From positions 1 through 35,278 of the IMG/VR virus record IMGVR_UViG_3300046655_000599: a DNA stretch of 35,278 bases; one strand, written 5' to 3'. The stretch is from a virus. Within the stretch, counting starts at the first letter, position 1. Each line of letters begins with the position of its first letter. Below are positions 18,241 to 26,860 of the stretch, piece after piece. Both the position numbers and the translations under genes were made by a program. The notes beneath the pieces were generated by a model. It searched no databases and was not told where the DNA came from. It saw nothing but the letters and a program-made list of their open reading frames with translations.

Positions 18241-20018
18241 AGTTTTTCTTTCCTAGTTTGTACCCAATCATCTCTACTTCTATCCACAAATGGATATGAA
18301 AAATTATAAGTTACTCCATCATTTACATAAGTTCCGCTTTCAGTTCGAGGATTATTATATGTAGGATATGATGATATGTCTATTTCTGTTAAGGTGTCTG
18401 TATCGCCCCATTTCTGAATTTGTAATTCAATTCTATTTTTTGCATCAGTTATTAATCCACCAGCACTTTGTGTAAACAAAAAAGTACCAGTTACAATAAA
18501 GTCATTACCTAAAATAAATCCTAATGCATTACCACTATCACCATCAATTTTATCAAAATCAGTTGTTTTCCTACCCCACTCAGTCCATCTGGGTATAAAA
18601 TTACCATACATTTGATAATAGTTTTCACCGCTGCTTTGAAATATTGGATTGCTAGTTATAAAACTTGTTAATCCAGAATTATTACTTAAATATAAATATC
18701 GTTCTGCTGACGAATATACAATAGGTAATCCTGCTAGATATTTTTGCAAATTAAATCCGTTAATTAAACCAACTAGTTCTGGCAACTTATTCATATAATT
18801 TTTTGGAAATATCTTTGCTGGTTTAATAGTATTTGGTAGTGGCTCATTGAATCTTATAATTGCAATATCATGGGTTCCTGCAAATTCTACTATATCATCA
18901 GCCCAATATCTGTCATAATATAGTGGAGCTAGTTTATTAAAATAATAATCATCGTCATAATATGAACCACCACCAGTTTCAGAACCTTCTAAATTTTTTA
19001 ATGCACTAACGTCAGTAATAACTCGTTGATGCACAGTTCCATCAGGAGCAACAAACCGCATCTGAAACCATTCATTTGTAGGTGTATTATTCCGCCATGC
19101 AGAACCGCTATATGGTCCTTGTCTTGGATGAAAGTGTGCTGCAGCTATAGCATGTTGTGGCGTAATCAATGTTGCAGTTCTGAATTGCCATGTAGGTACA
19201 TTTTCAGATGTACCATTTGCAATTCTTTTAGCTGCGTTACCACCTGAACCTGCAGATGACCAAGGGCTAAGACAAGTTAAATCTACTTCATTATAAAACC
19301 AAGAATCTGTATTCCATACATAATTTGTATTATCATGATCCATAGTAGACCATATTTTGTATCGACTTGGAAAAGTATTAGCTTCTCCTGAAATCATAGC
19401 ATCCATTTTTGCTGTTAATGCTGCTCTTAAACTACCTTCTTTGATTGTAATATTTTCTGCAATTTGATTTCCTCCTGATGTTTTTTGTGCTACTTGTGTA
19501 GTTCTTTTTACCGAATCTATAATAGCGGTAATAGTATGTCTAACGTAGCTTGAATATTCTCCAAAAAACGTTAATACATTATTTGTATTTATAGGTAAAT
19601 CATCTTTATCACTGGTAGCTTGTGCATTTGATACATCTAATCCATATTCATTTGTAAACAAAATTTGAACTTGTCCATATATACTATTATCTGAGTAACT
19701 AATTGTTTGATCGAGTATATCTTCATCAGTAATATTTACAGTATTTGTGAGGTTCGGATAATTGGTTACAACTACCATCTCAAACCATTTATTCCAATTT
19801 TGTTTTCCTGTATATACAATATTAGTTTTATGTGTTGGACTAACTAAAACTTTATTACCATGAACTATAACAGCATCTGCAATATTATTATCTGCTTGTC
19901 CCGGCAAAGTTACTGTAGCATTTGTAATTGTTTTGTCTTCAAACTGCACCGTAAAGGCAGCAGCAATATTTACAAACAAACATACTATAGCAATATTAAT
20001 CAACATCTTGGGCTTCAT
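18237..20018 (-). CDS. Trypsin-fold serine protease with signal peptide
   Basis: A 593-residue protein. The N-terminus (MKPKMLINIAIVCLFVNIAAA) is a Sec-type signal with a likely cut near residue 22. The C-terminal half has a complete chymotrypsin-type triad pattern: His295 in AIAAAHFHP, Asp384 in HDIAIIRF and Ser495 in DGDSGNALG, with spacing and flanking strands normal for the S1/PA clan. The first about 230 residues are beta-rich with Asn/Thr repeats and may be a binding or stalk domain. It lies between a fibre-like and a beta-helix gene, each also with a signal sequence. It could cut a host surface protein, process the neighbouring proteins, or act in the periplasm. ATG overlaps the upstream gene by 23 nt. 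Confidence 0.7.
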   Translation of the reverse strand: MKPKMLINIAIVCLFVNIAAAFTVQFEDKTITNATVTLPGQADNNIADAVIVHGNKVLVSPTHKTNIVYTGKQNWNKWFEMVVVTNYPNLTNTVNITDEDILDQTISYSDNSIYGQVQILFTNEYGLDVSNAQATSDKDDLPINTNNVLTFFGEYSSYVRHTITAIIDSVKRTTQVAQKTSGGNQIAENITIKEGSLRAALTAKMDAMISGEANTFPSRYKIWSTMDHDNTNYVWNTDSWFYNEVDLTCLSPWSSAGSGGNAAKRIANGTSENVPTWQFRTATLITPQHAIAAAHFHPRQGPYSGSAWRNNTPTNEWFQMRFVAPDGTVHQRVITDVSALKNLEGSETGGGSYYDDDYYFNKLAPLYYDRYWADDIVEFAGTHDIAIIRFNEPLPNTIKPAKIFPKNYMNKLPELVGLINGFNLQKYLAGLPIVYSSAERYLYLSNNSGLTSFITSNPIFQSSGENYYQMYGNFIPRWTEWGRKTTDFDKIDGDSGNALGFILGNDFIVTGTFLFTQSAGGLITDAKNRIELQIQKWGDTDTLTEIDISSYPTYNNPRTESGTYVNDGVTYNFSYPFVDRSRDDWVQTRKEKL

Positions 20019-20430
20019 TTCCGCTAAATACTACTGTAATCTGTTCAATTAACGAGGCATCAATTTTGCCATTAGCATTTAATTGTGCAATACCATTAGC
20101 TTGACCAACACTAGCAAGAATCTGTGCGATGTTATCAAATGATACCTGCCAATATAAATTGCTAGGATTAATTCCTGTATCACTTAAATCGAGTCCACTA
20201 ATCGTAACTAAGTTTCCGTTAGTAGAAGCAACTGGTACAACTGTTGCCTTTGTACTAGCGAAGTGGTTACTTGTAGCTACTAACGAACTTGCAGTTGCAA
20301 TATCGTTAGTACTTTTAATTGATCCTAGTCCACGAATATTACCATTAGCATCTACTTGCACATTATAATAAATAGTTTGCGCACATGCTAATGTTGCAAT
20401 CAATGTCATTATACTAATTAATTTAGTCAT
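19996..20430 (-). CDS. Fibre-like protein with signal peptide
   Basis: A 144-residue protein with an export-type N-terminus (MTKLISIMTLIATLACA; a cut after residue 17 is plausible). The C-terminal part has GIAQLNANGKIDASLIEQ, a phrase that recurs in phage tail-fibre and structural proteins where a fibre shaft meets its tip. Between them is a Thr/Ser/Val-rich beta region. This is the first of three consecutive genes with export signals and overlaps the protease gene by 23 nt, suggesting one unit. It could be the base of a fibre or a secreted adapter. The fibre resemblance is clear; the meaning of the signal peptide is not. Confidence 0.55.
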   Translation of the reverse strand: MTKLISIMTLIATLACAQTIYYNVQVDANGNIRGLGSIKSTNDIATASSLVATSNHFASTKATVVPVASTNGNLVTISGLDLSDTGINPSNLYWQVSFDNIAQILASVGQANGIAQLNANGKIDASLIEQITVVFSGNEAQDVD

Positions 20431-20437
20431 ACTACTC

Positions 20438-20917
20438 CTAGCTTTGATAGCTTGATGGTGTTTGATCTGCTACAAACTGTACATCGTTTGTAATCGGATT
20501 AGTTACTGAAAGCATATCATGCCATGATGAATCGATCAGAATCTGCAAGCGACCATTTGGTGCAAAACGAACATTTTGGTTTGGTACGTCAAAATCAATT
20601 GTTACTGCAGCAGGAGCAGCAACTGCACCAACAGTAAGATAATCGGCTACAATTACGTCTGTAGCAGCGTTAATGGTCATAGCTGATGTAAACTCTACTT
20701 TACGACCATCTACCTTATAATCGTTAGTTCTGCGCTTAAATGAGCCGTTTTGATAAATCTTTAAACTAAAAGCATCAATTGGTGTGTGACCAAGCAAAGC
20801 ATATTTAGTTCCACTTTCCTCTACGATAGTAAGAGTTTCTTGAACGAATGACGCTCCGCTAATGCCCTGTTGTGTAATTTCGTTTGTATAACTCGGACCT
20901 GTGTATGTTGTTGCCAT
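20438..20917 (-). CDS. Possible capsid decoration or head-fibre protein
   Basis: A 159-residue protein without signal peptide or membrane helix. It is beta-rich: a segment with IYQNGSFKRRTNDYKVDG (about 53-70) looks like the small beta-barrel repeat found in head fibres and tail appendages, and it ends in a second beta unit (LQILIDSSWHDML). It follows the major capsid protein gene by 65 nt and precedes the fibre-like gene by 7 nt. That position and fold character fit a protein that decorates the head. A fibre or neck component is also possible. Confidence 0.45.
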   Translation of the reverse strand: MATTYTGPSYTNEITQQGISGASFVQETLTIVEESGTKYALLGHTPIDAFSLKIYQNGSFKRRTNDYKVDGRKVEFTSAMTINAATDVIVADYLTVGAVAAPAAVTIDFDVPNQNVRFAPNGRLQILIDSSWHDMLSVTNPITNDVQFVADQTPSSYQS

Positions 20918-20981
20918 GTTCTACTCCAAAAAATGTAAAGAGGGAGGGGGTATTAGCCCCCGCCCTCATTAATGTTTAGTA

Positions 20982-22553
20982 TTAGTCGTTCGCTGTACCA
21001 TCATCAATGGTGACAGTTTGAGATGCATCAAGTGCAGTTTGAATTACACTAGCCCAGTTTCCATCTGCTTGGAAAGCAATCCGGTAACGTCCGTTAGCAT
21101 AATCACGTGTAACAATTACGTTGTTGTATGTAGTAGCGTTAACAACTACAGTTACTTCATCTCCAATCCGATCAGTAATCGGATTAGCAGCAACAACTTC
21201 TACTTCACGATAAGCAGTAGAAGAAGTGTCATCAGGAGTAACCTTAGAAACAACTGACAATACGTTCTGTGCTGAAGATGAAGCACCAGTTTGCTCTGCA
21301 CCTTCTGCGGGCATTACAACCGGAACTGACTGATGACGACGATGGATCATAACCAAAGCGTTATCTACCTGTTCCAGAGGCTCTGGAGCGCAGTTAAAGC
21401 GTGCAAACATGAATCCTGTTTCACCAAGCAGGTTAGTGTCTTTGTCTTCGATGTTGATCCACTTGTATGTTCCCAAGTTAGATGCACCACCAAATGTAGC
21501 ACCAGATACTGCTGTTGGATTTTCAGGAACCAATCCACGATATACATCTTTCAGGAAGATAATAGACATTTCAAACGGAGCTGTAACGTAGTCCCGTGAA
21601 ATGTTAGTAGCTTCACCAATAGTTGTAGGTGTAAACTCGTAAGGATAAACACGTACGAGCTTAGTGCCGTCTGTGCTTAACTTATAACGAGGTGCTTCCA
21701 TGTCGTGTGAGTGTGCAAAGTTCTTGTATCCGGTAATTGTACCGTATCCTTCCAAAAGGAAAGAAGGGCGAGCATACCGCATATCTTCGTTACGCACTGT
21801 ATCTTTAGAGATTAATTCAGTTGAAGTTTCAAATGAAGTAACCAATGCAAATACGGGCATACCGTTTTCACCGTCTGCAACTTTACCGGGGCGAGCCTGA
21901 CGAGCGAGGTACTGATAGTGATAATCAAGTACGTCCTGTGACAGAACACCGATCTTATCAGGTGAAGTACCACCCAAGTTAATTTCCCGCAAACCAGCCT
22001 GTGTTACAACACCGTTGGCATTTACAGAACCAGTAATAGTGAACTCTGGGAAACCTTCAGCAACAAGCTGCTTTGTAGCAAATGTTACATAAGTTTCACG
22101 AAGCCATTTTTCCCAAGAACCCAATGTGATGTCAGCCAAAGAGTTAAAGATCAACTCAAGCTGCTGTTCAAATTGGTAATGGAATACAATGTCACGCAAG
22201 CAGATGTCTTCTGTCTTACGAGTTGTTTCGTAAATGGTATATTTCTTTTCTTCAAAGCCATAACCAGTTACAACCGGATCATACTGACACGCATTTTCTG
22301 CAGCGTCATTAGAATCGGTACGATCATTGTAGTCTTTCAACTGATACCAATCACCAGTTGATTCGGTAGTTTCTTTACCACCGTAGAAGCTGTGCTTCTT
22401 CATCATGTATCCACGACCGTACTCAAAGTTACCGAGTCCGACCATATCACGCCAAATAGACATAGTGTCTTTTGACTTATTAGCAATAGCCTGATGTACG
22501 AACTGTTCCGCACGAATAAAGCTATTATTCAAACCTGCAATATCAGCAGCCAT
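20982..22553 (-). CDS. Major capsid protein with C-terminal added domain
   Basis: A 523-residue protein directly after the scaffold-like gene, preceded by SD GGAGAAG. The N-terminal arm (FIRAEQFVHQAIANKS) is followed by a mixed alpha/beta body to about residue 410, with features of HK97-fold capsid proteins such as the spine-helix region with SWEKWLRETY and a well-conserved-looking Arg/Trp core. From about 425 a Ser/Ala linker leads to an extra beta-rich domain of about 90 residues (VLSVVSKVTPDD to the end) that resembles an Ig-like or decoration domain. Position between scaffold and small structural genes supports the call. The separate leader upstream suggests strong, independent expression. 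Confidence 0.75.
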   Translation of the reverse strand: MAADIAGLNNSFIRAEQFVHQAIANKSKDTMSIWRDMVGLGNFEYGRGYMMKKHSFYGGKETTESTGDWYQLKDYNDRTDSNDAAENACQYDPVVTGYGFEEKKYTIYETTRKTEDICLRDIVFHYQFEQQLELIFNSLADITLGSWEKWLRETYVTFATKQLVAEGFPEFTITGSVNANGVVTQAGLREINLGGTSPDKIGVLSQDVLDYHYQYLARQARPGKVADGENGMPVFALVTSFETSTELISKDTVRNEDMRYARPSFLLEGYGTITGYKNFAHSHDMEAPRYKLSTDGTKLVRVYPYEFTPTTIGEATNISRDYVTAPFEMSIIFLKDVYRGLVPENPTAVSGATFGGASNLGTYKWINIEDKDTNLLGETGFMFARFNCAPEPLEQVDNALVMIHRRHQSVPVVMPAEGAEQTGASSSAQNVLSVVSKVTPDDTSSTAYREVEVVAANPITDRIGDEVTVVVNATTYNNVIVTRDYANGRYRIAFQADGNWASVIQTALDASQTVTIDDGTAND

Positions 22554-22563
22554 AATTCTTCTC

Positions 22564-22638
22564 CGTTAGAAGTTTTTTTTATACAATTAACTAAAAATCT
22601 ATTACAATAGAATAGATTCAACCAACCGTCTTCTAACG
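22564..22638. repeat. Long-range inverted repeat covering the capsid ribosome-binding region
   Basis: CGTTAGAAG (22564-22572) and CTTCTAACG (22630-22638) are perfectly complementary, so the capsid mRNA leader can fold back onto bases directly before its SD (GGAG). The palindromic element lies in the loop. A translational control hairpin is possible. Confidence 0.4.
22598..22611 (-). promoter_or_regulatory. Palindromic element in the capsid leader
   Basis: The 14-mer TCTATTACAATAGA is identical to that at 32300 (read on the minus strand TCTATTGTAATAGA). It lies 45 nt before the capsid gene start, within the loop formed by a longer inverted repeat. Likely promoter or regulatory site for the capsid gene. 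Confidence 0.45.
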
Positions 22639-22667
22639 CTCAGACTGCGAAATGCTGATAACGCACA

Positions 22668-22701
22668 GCAAGCGTACCCCTCTTGTAAGAAATACGCTTG
22701 C
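22668..22701. repeat. 9-bp inverted repeat (hairpin) between scaffold and capsid genes
   Basis: GCAAGCGTA (22668-22676) and TACGCTTGC (22693-22701) are perfect inverted repeats with a 16-nt loop. No T-run follows closely on the minus strand, so a simple terminator is unlikely. It may stabilise the RNA or attenuate transcription from the scaffold gene into the capsid gene. Confidence 0.5.
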
Positions 22702-22710
22702 CGTTGTCAA
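22682..22710 (-). promoter_or_regulatory. Possible sigma70-type promoter upstream of the capsid gene
   Basis: On the minus strand TTGACA (22710-22705) is followed 17 nt later by TACAAG (22687-22682). The -35 is perfect and the -10 is weak (4 of 6). It overlaps the 9-bp hairpin at 22668-22701. Confidence 0.35.
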
Positions 22711-22722
22711 CTACTTTTTTAA

Positions 22723-23925
22723 TTATTTCATCAAATTTAATTCATTAGACAATAATTTAGTAATATTTTTAGTATTTTCTAGCGTTTCTTTGCTATGATT
22801 TTCTCCCGCAGCTTCACCTTCACCAGTAAAACTAGCTCTCGCACCTTTGAGATTTTCAATTTCTTTAAGTGCTTGCGCAAGTTTAGCCTCAGTAGCCTCG
22901 TACATTCCTCTATAAACAGGTGCAGCAACACCGAGCAACATAGCTTTAGCTTGGACTTCGGAATCATTACTAGCAAAGACGGAATCAGCTTTTTGATGCA
23001 GAGTGTCCACAAAGCCGTTATACTCATCATTACCTTCCTTCCTTTGAAAAATATCAAAACCATCTGAAATGATTTCGTTTGTTGTCTTAGTTTTTACTGC
23101 AGTACGATATTCATCAATCTTACGCAGCTCTTGAGTAGTATGCTCACGTTTTAACGTTTCATTAGTTTTTTTATGCTCTGCTAATGCAGCGTTTCTTTCT
23201 GCTACTACTTCATCAATCTTAGCAAAGTAGGGTGTAACTACCAAACGATATTCTTCAGGAAGATTTTCCTGCATGAATTTAGCTCGTTCAATAGGAGCCA
23301 TATTAGCAATTTTAAGCGTGAGCTGATTAGAATCACCATCTTCATCCAACAATGGCTTAACTATTTCGCTAATTTGTGTCAATTGACGCTGAATAGGCGC
23401 ACCATACTTTTCAATAAACCGTGGGTCTTCCATAAGATTAATCTTACCCAGCTTATCATATGCAGCTTCTAGCTCATTTTTTAAATCTCCACCTACTTTA
23501 CTAGTATCAATCTCACCATTTTCATTAATGATTTCTAGTTCTTGTAGCTTATTAATTAAGTTAGACTGCTCTGCAATCTTCTGTTTATTAGCTTCAAGAC
23601 TTTTTCGCATCCGTACAATATTGTTTTTATAACTGTCGTTAGGAGCATCTTCGATAGCCTTATCAATATCGTCGCTACTAAGCTCAGTATCTGGCTCGCT
23701 AGTTTCAGTTGTATTGCTTGATGCAGGGTCGAAACCCGGTGGCAAGTCATCTGAGACTTGTTGAGTAGGCTCTGGAGTAGTTTCTTTTTCTGCTGCTTGC
23801 TCTTCTGCTGCAGCTTGCTGAATAACTTCTTCACTTCCTTTTTCTCCTTCTCCATAAATGCTGTTAACAACACTTTCAATATCTTGTTCGGTGTACTCTG
23901 CTTGAACTTCAGTATTTTCTGCCAT
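22723..23925 (-). CDS. Scaffold-like head assembly protein
   Basis: A 400-residue, strongly acidic, helical protein. The N-terminal 110 residues are rich in Glu, Gln, Thr and Pro (low complexity), followed by coiled coils at about 80-105 and 240-270, and a Lys-rich helical C-terminus ending LSNELNLMK, typical of scaffolds that bind the capsid protein with a charged terminal helix. The start MAENTEV is chosen because it has AAGGA at the right distance; an upstream TTG in frame lies within that SD. It sits between the portal and capsid genes, the classic scaffold position. No protease domain was seen, so it may be removed intact. Confidence 0.65.
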   Translation of the reverse strand: MAENTEVQAEYTEQDIESVVNSIYGEGEKGSEEVIQQAAAEEQAAEKETTPEPTQQVSDDLPPGFDPASSNTTETSEPDTELSSDDIDKAIEDAPNDSYKNNIVRMRKSLEANKQKIAEQSNLINKLQELEIINENGEIDTSKVGGDLKNELEAAYDKLGKINLMEDPRFIEKYGAPIQRQLTQISEIVKPLLDEDGDSNQLTLKIANMAPIERAKFMQENLPEEYRLVVTPYFAKIDEVVAERNAALAEHKKTNETLKREHTTQELRKIDEYRTAVKTKTTNEIISDGFDIFQRKEGNDEYNGFVDTLHQKADSVFASNDSEVQAKAMLLGVAAPVYRGMYEATEAKLAQALKEIENLKGARASFTGEGEAAGENHSKETLENTKNITKLLSNELNLMK

Positions 23926-23929
23926 AATC

Positions 23930-24235
23930 TTATCCTTCAAAAGTTTCTGTTATATCTGTTTCACCCTGCGGTGCAATACTATCTAACTGCATCATTTCTG
24001 TCACAGTATGACTTCTACCTAATACATAGCCCAACATTGCACATGCTGAGTCATTTCCTGTACCGGGTACGTTTACTAGCTTTGATGCGCACTTATCTGG
24101 TGTAGATAAATTGTACATGATAGCCGTAACAACTTTTGTCATGGGGTGTTTTTTCCATTTATCATACTTAATATCTAAGTCTGATCCCGGAGTATTTAGC
24201 TCCGATATGTAACGATTTACTTCATCTTCAGTCAC
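23930..24235 (-). CDS. Small hypothetical protein between portal and scaffold
   Basis: A 101-residue protein, starting with GTG that shares bases with the portal stop codon (TAGTG). It is mixed helical, with a central stretch KVVTAIMYNL and a short TGNDSACAMLGYVLGR motif. No membrane segment or catalytic motif is evident. The tight coupling to portal suggests a head-morphogenesis role, for example a portal or scaffold cofactor, but this is only positional. The family is not recognised. Confidence 0.6.
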   Translation of the reverse strand: MTEDEVNRYISELNTPGSDLDIKYDKWKKHPMTKVVTAIMYNLSTPDKCASKLVNVPGTGNDSACAMLGYVLGRSHTVTEMMQLDSIAPQGETDITETFEG

Positions 24236-26433
24236 TATTGCCCTCCTTCGGCAGCTCCTTTTGCCTTCATAATTTCGATTTCTGCTAATGCTTTAGCTTG
24301 CGCTAACTTAATAGAGTTTTGTGCTTTGGCTACACGTACACTATGATTATGATTTTCTTTTAATACACGGAATTCTTGTTCAGCTTGTATTTCAAGCATT
24401 TTCTTTTGCAGCTCTGTTGCATCACCACGTTGTGCCATTTCTTGCAACTCTTTCTGTTGCTCACGCTGCATTTTTTGACGATCTTTTAACAGTTTACCAA
24501 ATGCCTCTTCGACTTGTTTGGCTTGTTGAATAAGACCCTCAAGTTGTTGTGCAAACTTATCGTAAGAATTTTTGTGCAGTCTATCACCTTTCAAGAATGC
24601 TAGGTGCGTGCTGATGTGTTCAATAAACACACCGCTAGACTGTACAGCACGACCAAGATTTTCAAAATCAGGATTCTGTGCAACCTCTGTTAGTTTGCCC
24701 ATAACTAATGGGAAGTGAGTTTCTAAGTGTGCTACATGTAAATCATCCACACTTACAATACTCTTATCACCACGAACCATGTCATTGTTTTCAAGGTTTG
24801 CAATCTGATTACTCTTGCTTGGCATAGTATCATCTTCAAACGGAGGATAGTAACGATCAATCGATTCTGGTCCACCACGTGCTTCAATGAAGTCTTCTAT
24901 TACTGCTTTTTTACCCATCTCTGGCAAATATGGGGCAATAGAAAGCATGTCTTGGGTTGTCAAAGATTTCATTACGGCTGATCCAGAACCAATTCCTCTA
25001 GGTGCTTTAAAGTGCCATGCCATTGCATCACGCATCAATTCTTCTGGAACACCACGATCAATACAACGCTGTTGAAATGCACGAGTGTCATTTTCTTTAC
25101 CTGCAAAGATTCTATTGCATATTTCCATATACAACATATCTACTTGTCTGTAATACAAACTAATATCTGTTTTTTCTAGTTCTACTTCTTCAATAGCCTG
25201 TATTCCAGCACCACGTGCAGTATATTTAGAAACATCATTTTGTGCTACTACACCTAAACCGGGACGCTTAACACCAACACTAGATTGGTTTACATTAGTC
25301 AGCAATCCATACATTGACGTAATACCTTGTAGGTTTTGCGACAAGTTGTTTGTTTCAAGACCTGCACCCGGAGGAAGAATAATTTGATTGCCGAGACGTA
25401 GCGTTTTGCCTTTGCGAGCAGTACCATCTTTAAATGCTACTACCATAGACGCTGAATCCATAGCAGCATCTACTGCTCGGCATAGAAATCTGTTATTAAT
25501 AACTACAGAAGGATAAATGCGATGCCCGATACCTTTGATGCCATGAAAGTATCCGTTACCAATGTTACAAATAAATGGAACAAATACTTCTTGAATACGA
25601 TCATATGAATCTTCTGCGGCAAAGATAAAATCTTTTTGTGTGCCACGTTCCATAATGTAATGACTAATTTTTCCAGATTCTTCACGTACAAGAATGTGTG
25701 CTACTTTTATTTCTGTAGTTAATACTGTCTCATATGATAGTGCGTTGTTTTCAATGTCACGCTGCAACTCCTCCCAATGAAACGTGTCGTATCCATTTTT
25801 TTCTACAGAGTCTTCGATTACTTCACGAATACGTTCTTTGTTCCAGCCCATTTCTGTTGCTGAAGGATTGTCGAGCTTTGCATAAATATCTGGTATCTTT
25901 AATACGTCCATGACTACAGCACATTCAATGTAGCCGACAGACGCTCTTGTGTTTTTTGGAAATAAAACTTCACCAGTTTTAAATGTTTTAAATTTCCATT
26001 CATCTTTGTTGGGAAACAACGGAAACGCATCTCCATGTAAATTCATGGAGTTAGCAAGCATCATCATTTCATATTCAAAGTCGCACCAAGAAGTGATTAA
26101 ATTTTTTAATTCTTCTTCTACAATAGATTCCCAATATTTTCCACGTCCCATATATTGCGGTAAATCTTTTAATTTACAGTCAATAATAGACCTTCCATCC
26201 AAAAATAGCTCAAAAAAGGAGGTATTTCGTGCCTGTATAATGCCTTCGCCTTCACGAAAGTTTACGTTACAGCGATGCGCTTGACCTGTTTTTTTCAGCG
26301 TATCTGCATCATATGGAGCGTTACCGGACACCATACCGCTAACCTTGACACGTTTTTGCGCCCGTGTTTGATCGAAATGAATCAAATCTTCTACAAGCGT
26401 ATGAGCTTTTATTGGATCAGTTATCTTTCTCAT
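24235..26433 (-). CDS. Portal protein
   Basis: A 732-residue protein placed after TerL and ahead of scaffold and capsid, with length normal for podovirus portals (about 500-750). It has a helical N-terminus, a mixed alpha/beta clip/stem region, and a long Gln/Glu/Lys-rich helical C-terminus (about 620-732, with repeated KLLKDRQKMQREQQKEL-like coiled coil) typical of portal barrel helices. The middle has GIKGIGHRIYPSVVINNRF and LPPGAGLE, reminiscent of portals of large podoviruses. The portal ring forms the DNA entrance and docks TerL and the adaptor. Its start overlaps the preceding gene by 17 nt. Confidence 0.7.
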   Translation of the reverse strand: MRKITDPIKAHTLVEDLIHFDQTRAQKRVKVSGMVSGNAPYDADTLKKTGQAHRCNVNFREGEGIIQARNTSFFELFLDGRSIIDCKLKDLPQYMGRGKYWESIVEEELKNLITSWCDFEYEMMMLANSMNLHGDAFPLFPNKDEWKFKTFKTGEVLFPKNTRASVGYIECAVVMDVLKIPDIYAKLDNPSATEMGWNKERIREVIEDSVEKNGYDTFHWEELQRDIENNALSYETVLTTEIKVAHILVREESGKISHYIMERGTQKDFIFAAEDSYDRIQEVFVPFICNIGNGYFHGIKGIGHRIYPSVVINNRFLCRAVDAAMDSASMVVAFKDGTARKGKTLRLGNQIILPPGAGLETNNLSQNLQGITSMYGLLTNVNQSSVGVKRPGLGVVAQNDVSKYTARGAGIQAIEEVELEKTDISLYYRQVDMLYMEICNRIFAGKENDTRAFQQRCIDRGVPEELMRDAMAWHFKAPRGIGSGSAVMKSLTTQDMLSIAPYLPEMGKKAVIEDFIEARGGPESIDRYYPPFEDDTMPSKSNQIANLENNDMVRGDKSIVSVDDLHVAHLETHFPLVMGKLTEVAQNPDFENLGRAVQSSGVFIEHISTHLAFLKGDRLHKNSYDKFAQQLEGLIQQAKQVEEAFGKLLKDRQKMQREQQKELQEMAQRGDATELQKKMLEIQAEQEFRVLKENHNHSVRVAKAQNSIKLAQAKALAEIEIMKAKGAAEGGQ

Positions 26434-26860
26434 CTAATTCTTTCTGCTTTATGTCTTTAATTATATTGGCAGCTATTACTTTTTTGTCGCCACCATTGCG
26501 GATTTTAGTTGGTAGTTCATTTTCCGAAACAAACTTGCGCAACTCACCATATGAAATGTTTTGTAGGTCTGCATTTAATTTATTGTAAAAGTCATCACGC
26601 TGCGAATCAATACCTGCAGCTTCAGCTTTTTCTTCAGTATCTTCCGGCAGTGCAGCTTTAGTCAATGCTTTGAGCAGTGGTGTAAAGTGTTCGTTTCTAA
26701 ATATTAGATTGATACAATCATCTGGTGAATCACCCTTGATGTTCATATGTCTAGAAAACTCAGTACCATCTTGTGTAATAGTTTTAATATCTGCTACACA
26801 CTTGTAACTTGGGTAGTCGTTTGTTTTTTCAAATGTCCAGCTTAACTCAACTTTTACCAT
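26417..26860 (-). CDS. Hypothetical protein with C-terminal SAP/HeH-like motif
   Basis: A 147-residue protein with SD GGAGG ahead of its ATG. The first 85 residues are beta-rich with an immunoglobulin-like strand pattern. The C-terminal 50 residues (GELRKFVSENELPTKIRNGG then DKKVIAANIIKDI) match the helix-extended-helix (HeH/SAP) pattern that binds DNA or RNA in many phage proteins near the terminase and portal. A role in head completion or DNA handling fits, but is inferred. It overlaps both neighbours by about 14-17 nt. Confidence 0.55.
   Translation of the reverse strand: MVKVELSWTFEKTNDYPSYKCVADIKTITQDGTEFSRHMNIKGDSPDDCINLIFRNEHFTPLLKALTKAALPEDTEEKAEAAGIDSQRDDFYNKLNADLQNISYGELRKFVSENELPTKIRNGGDKKVIAANIIKDIKQKELDEKDN

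Noticed and set aside
23926-23940. TTG start for the scaffold protein
   Set aside because: It lies within the ribosome-binding site of the ATG at 23925.
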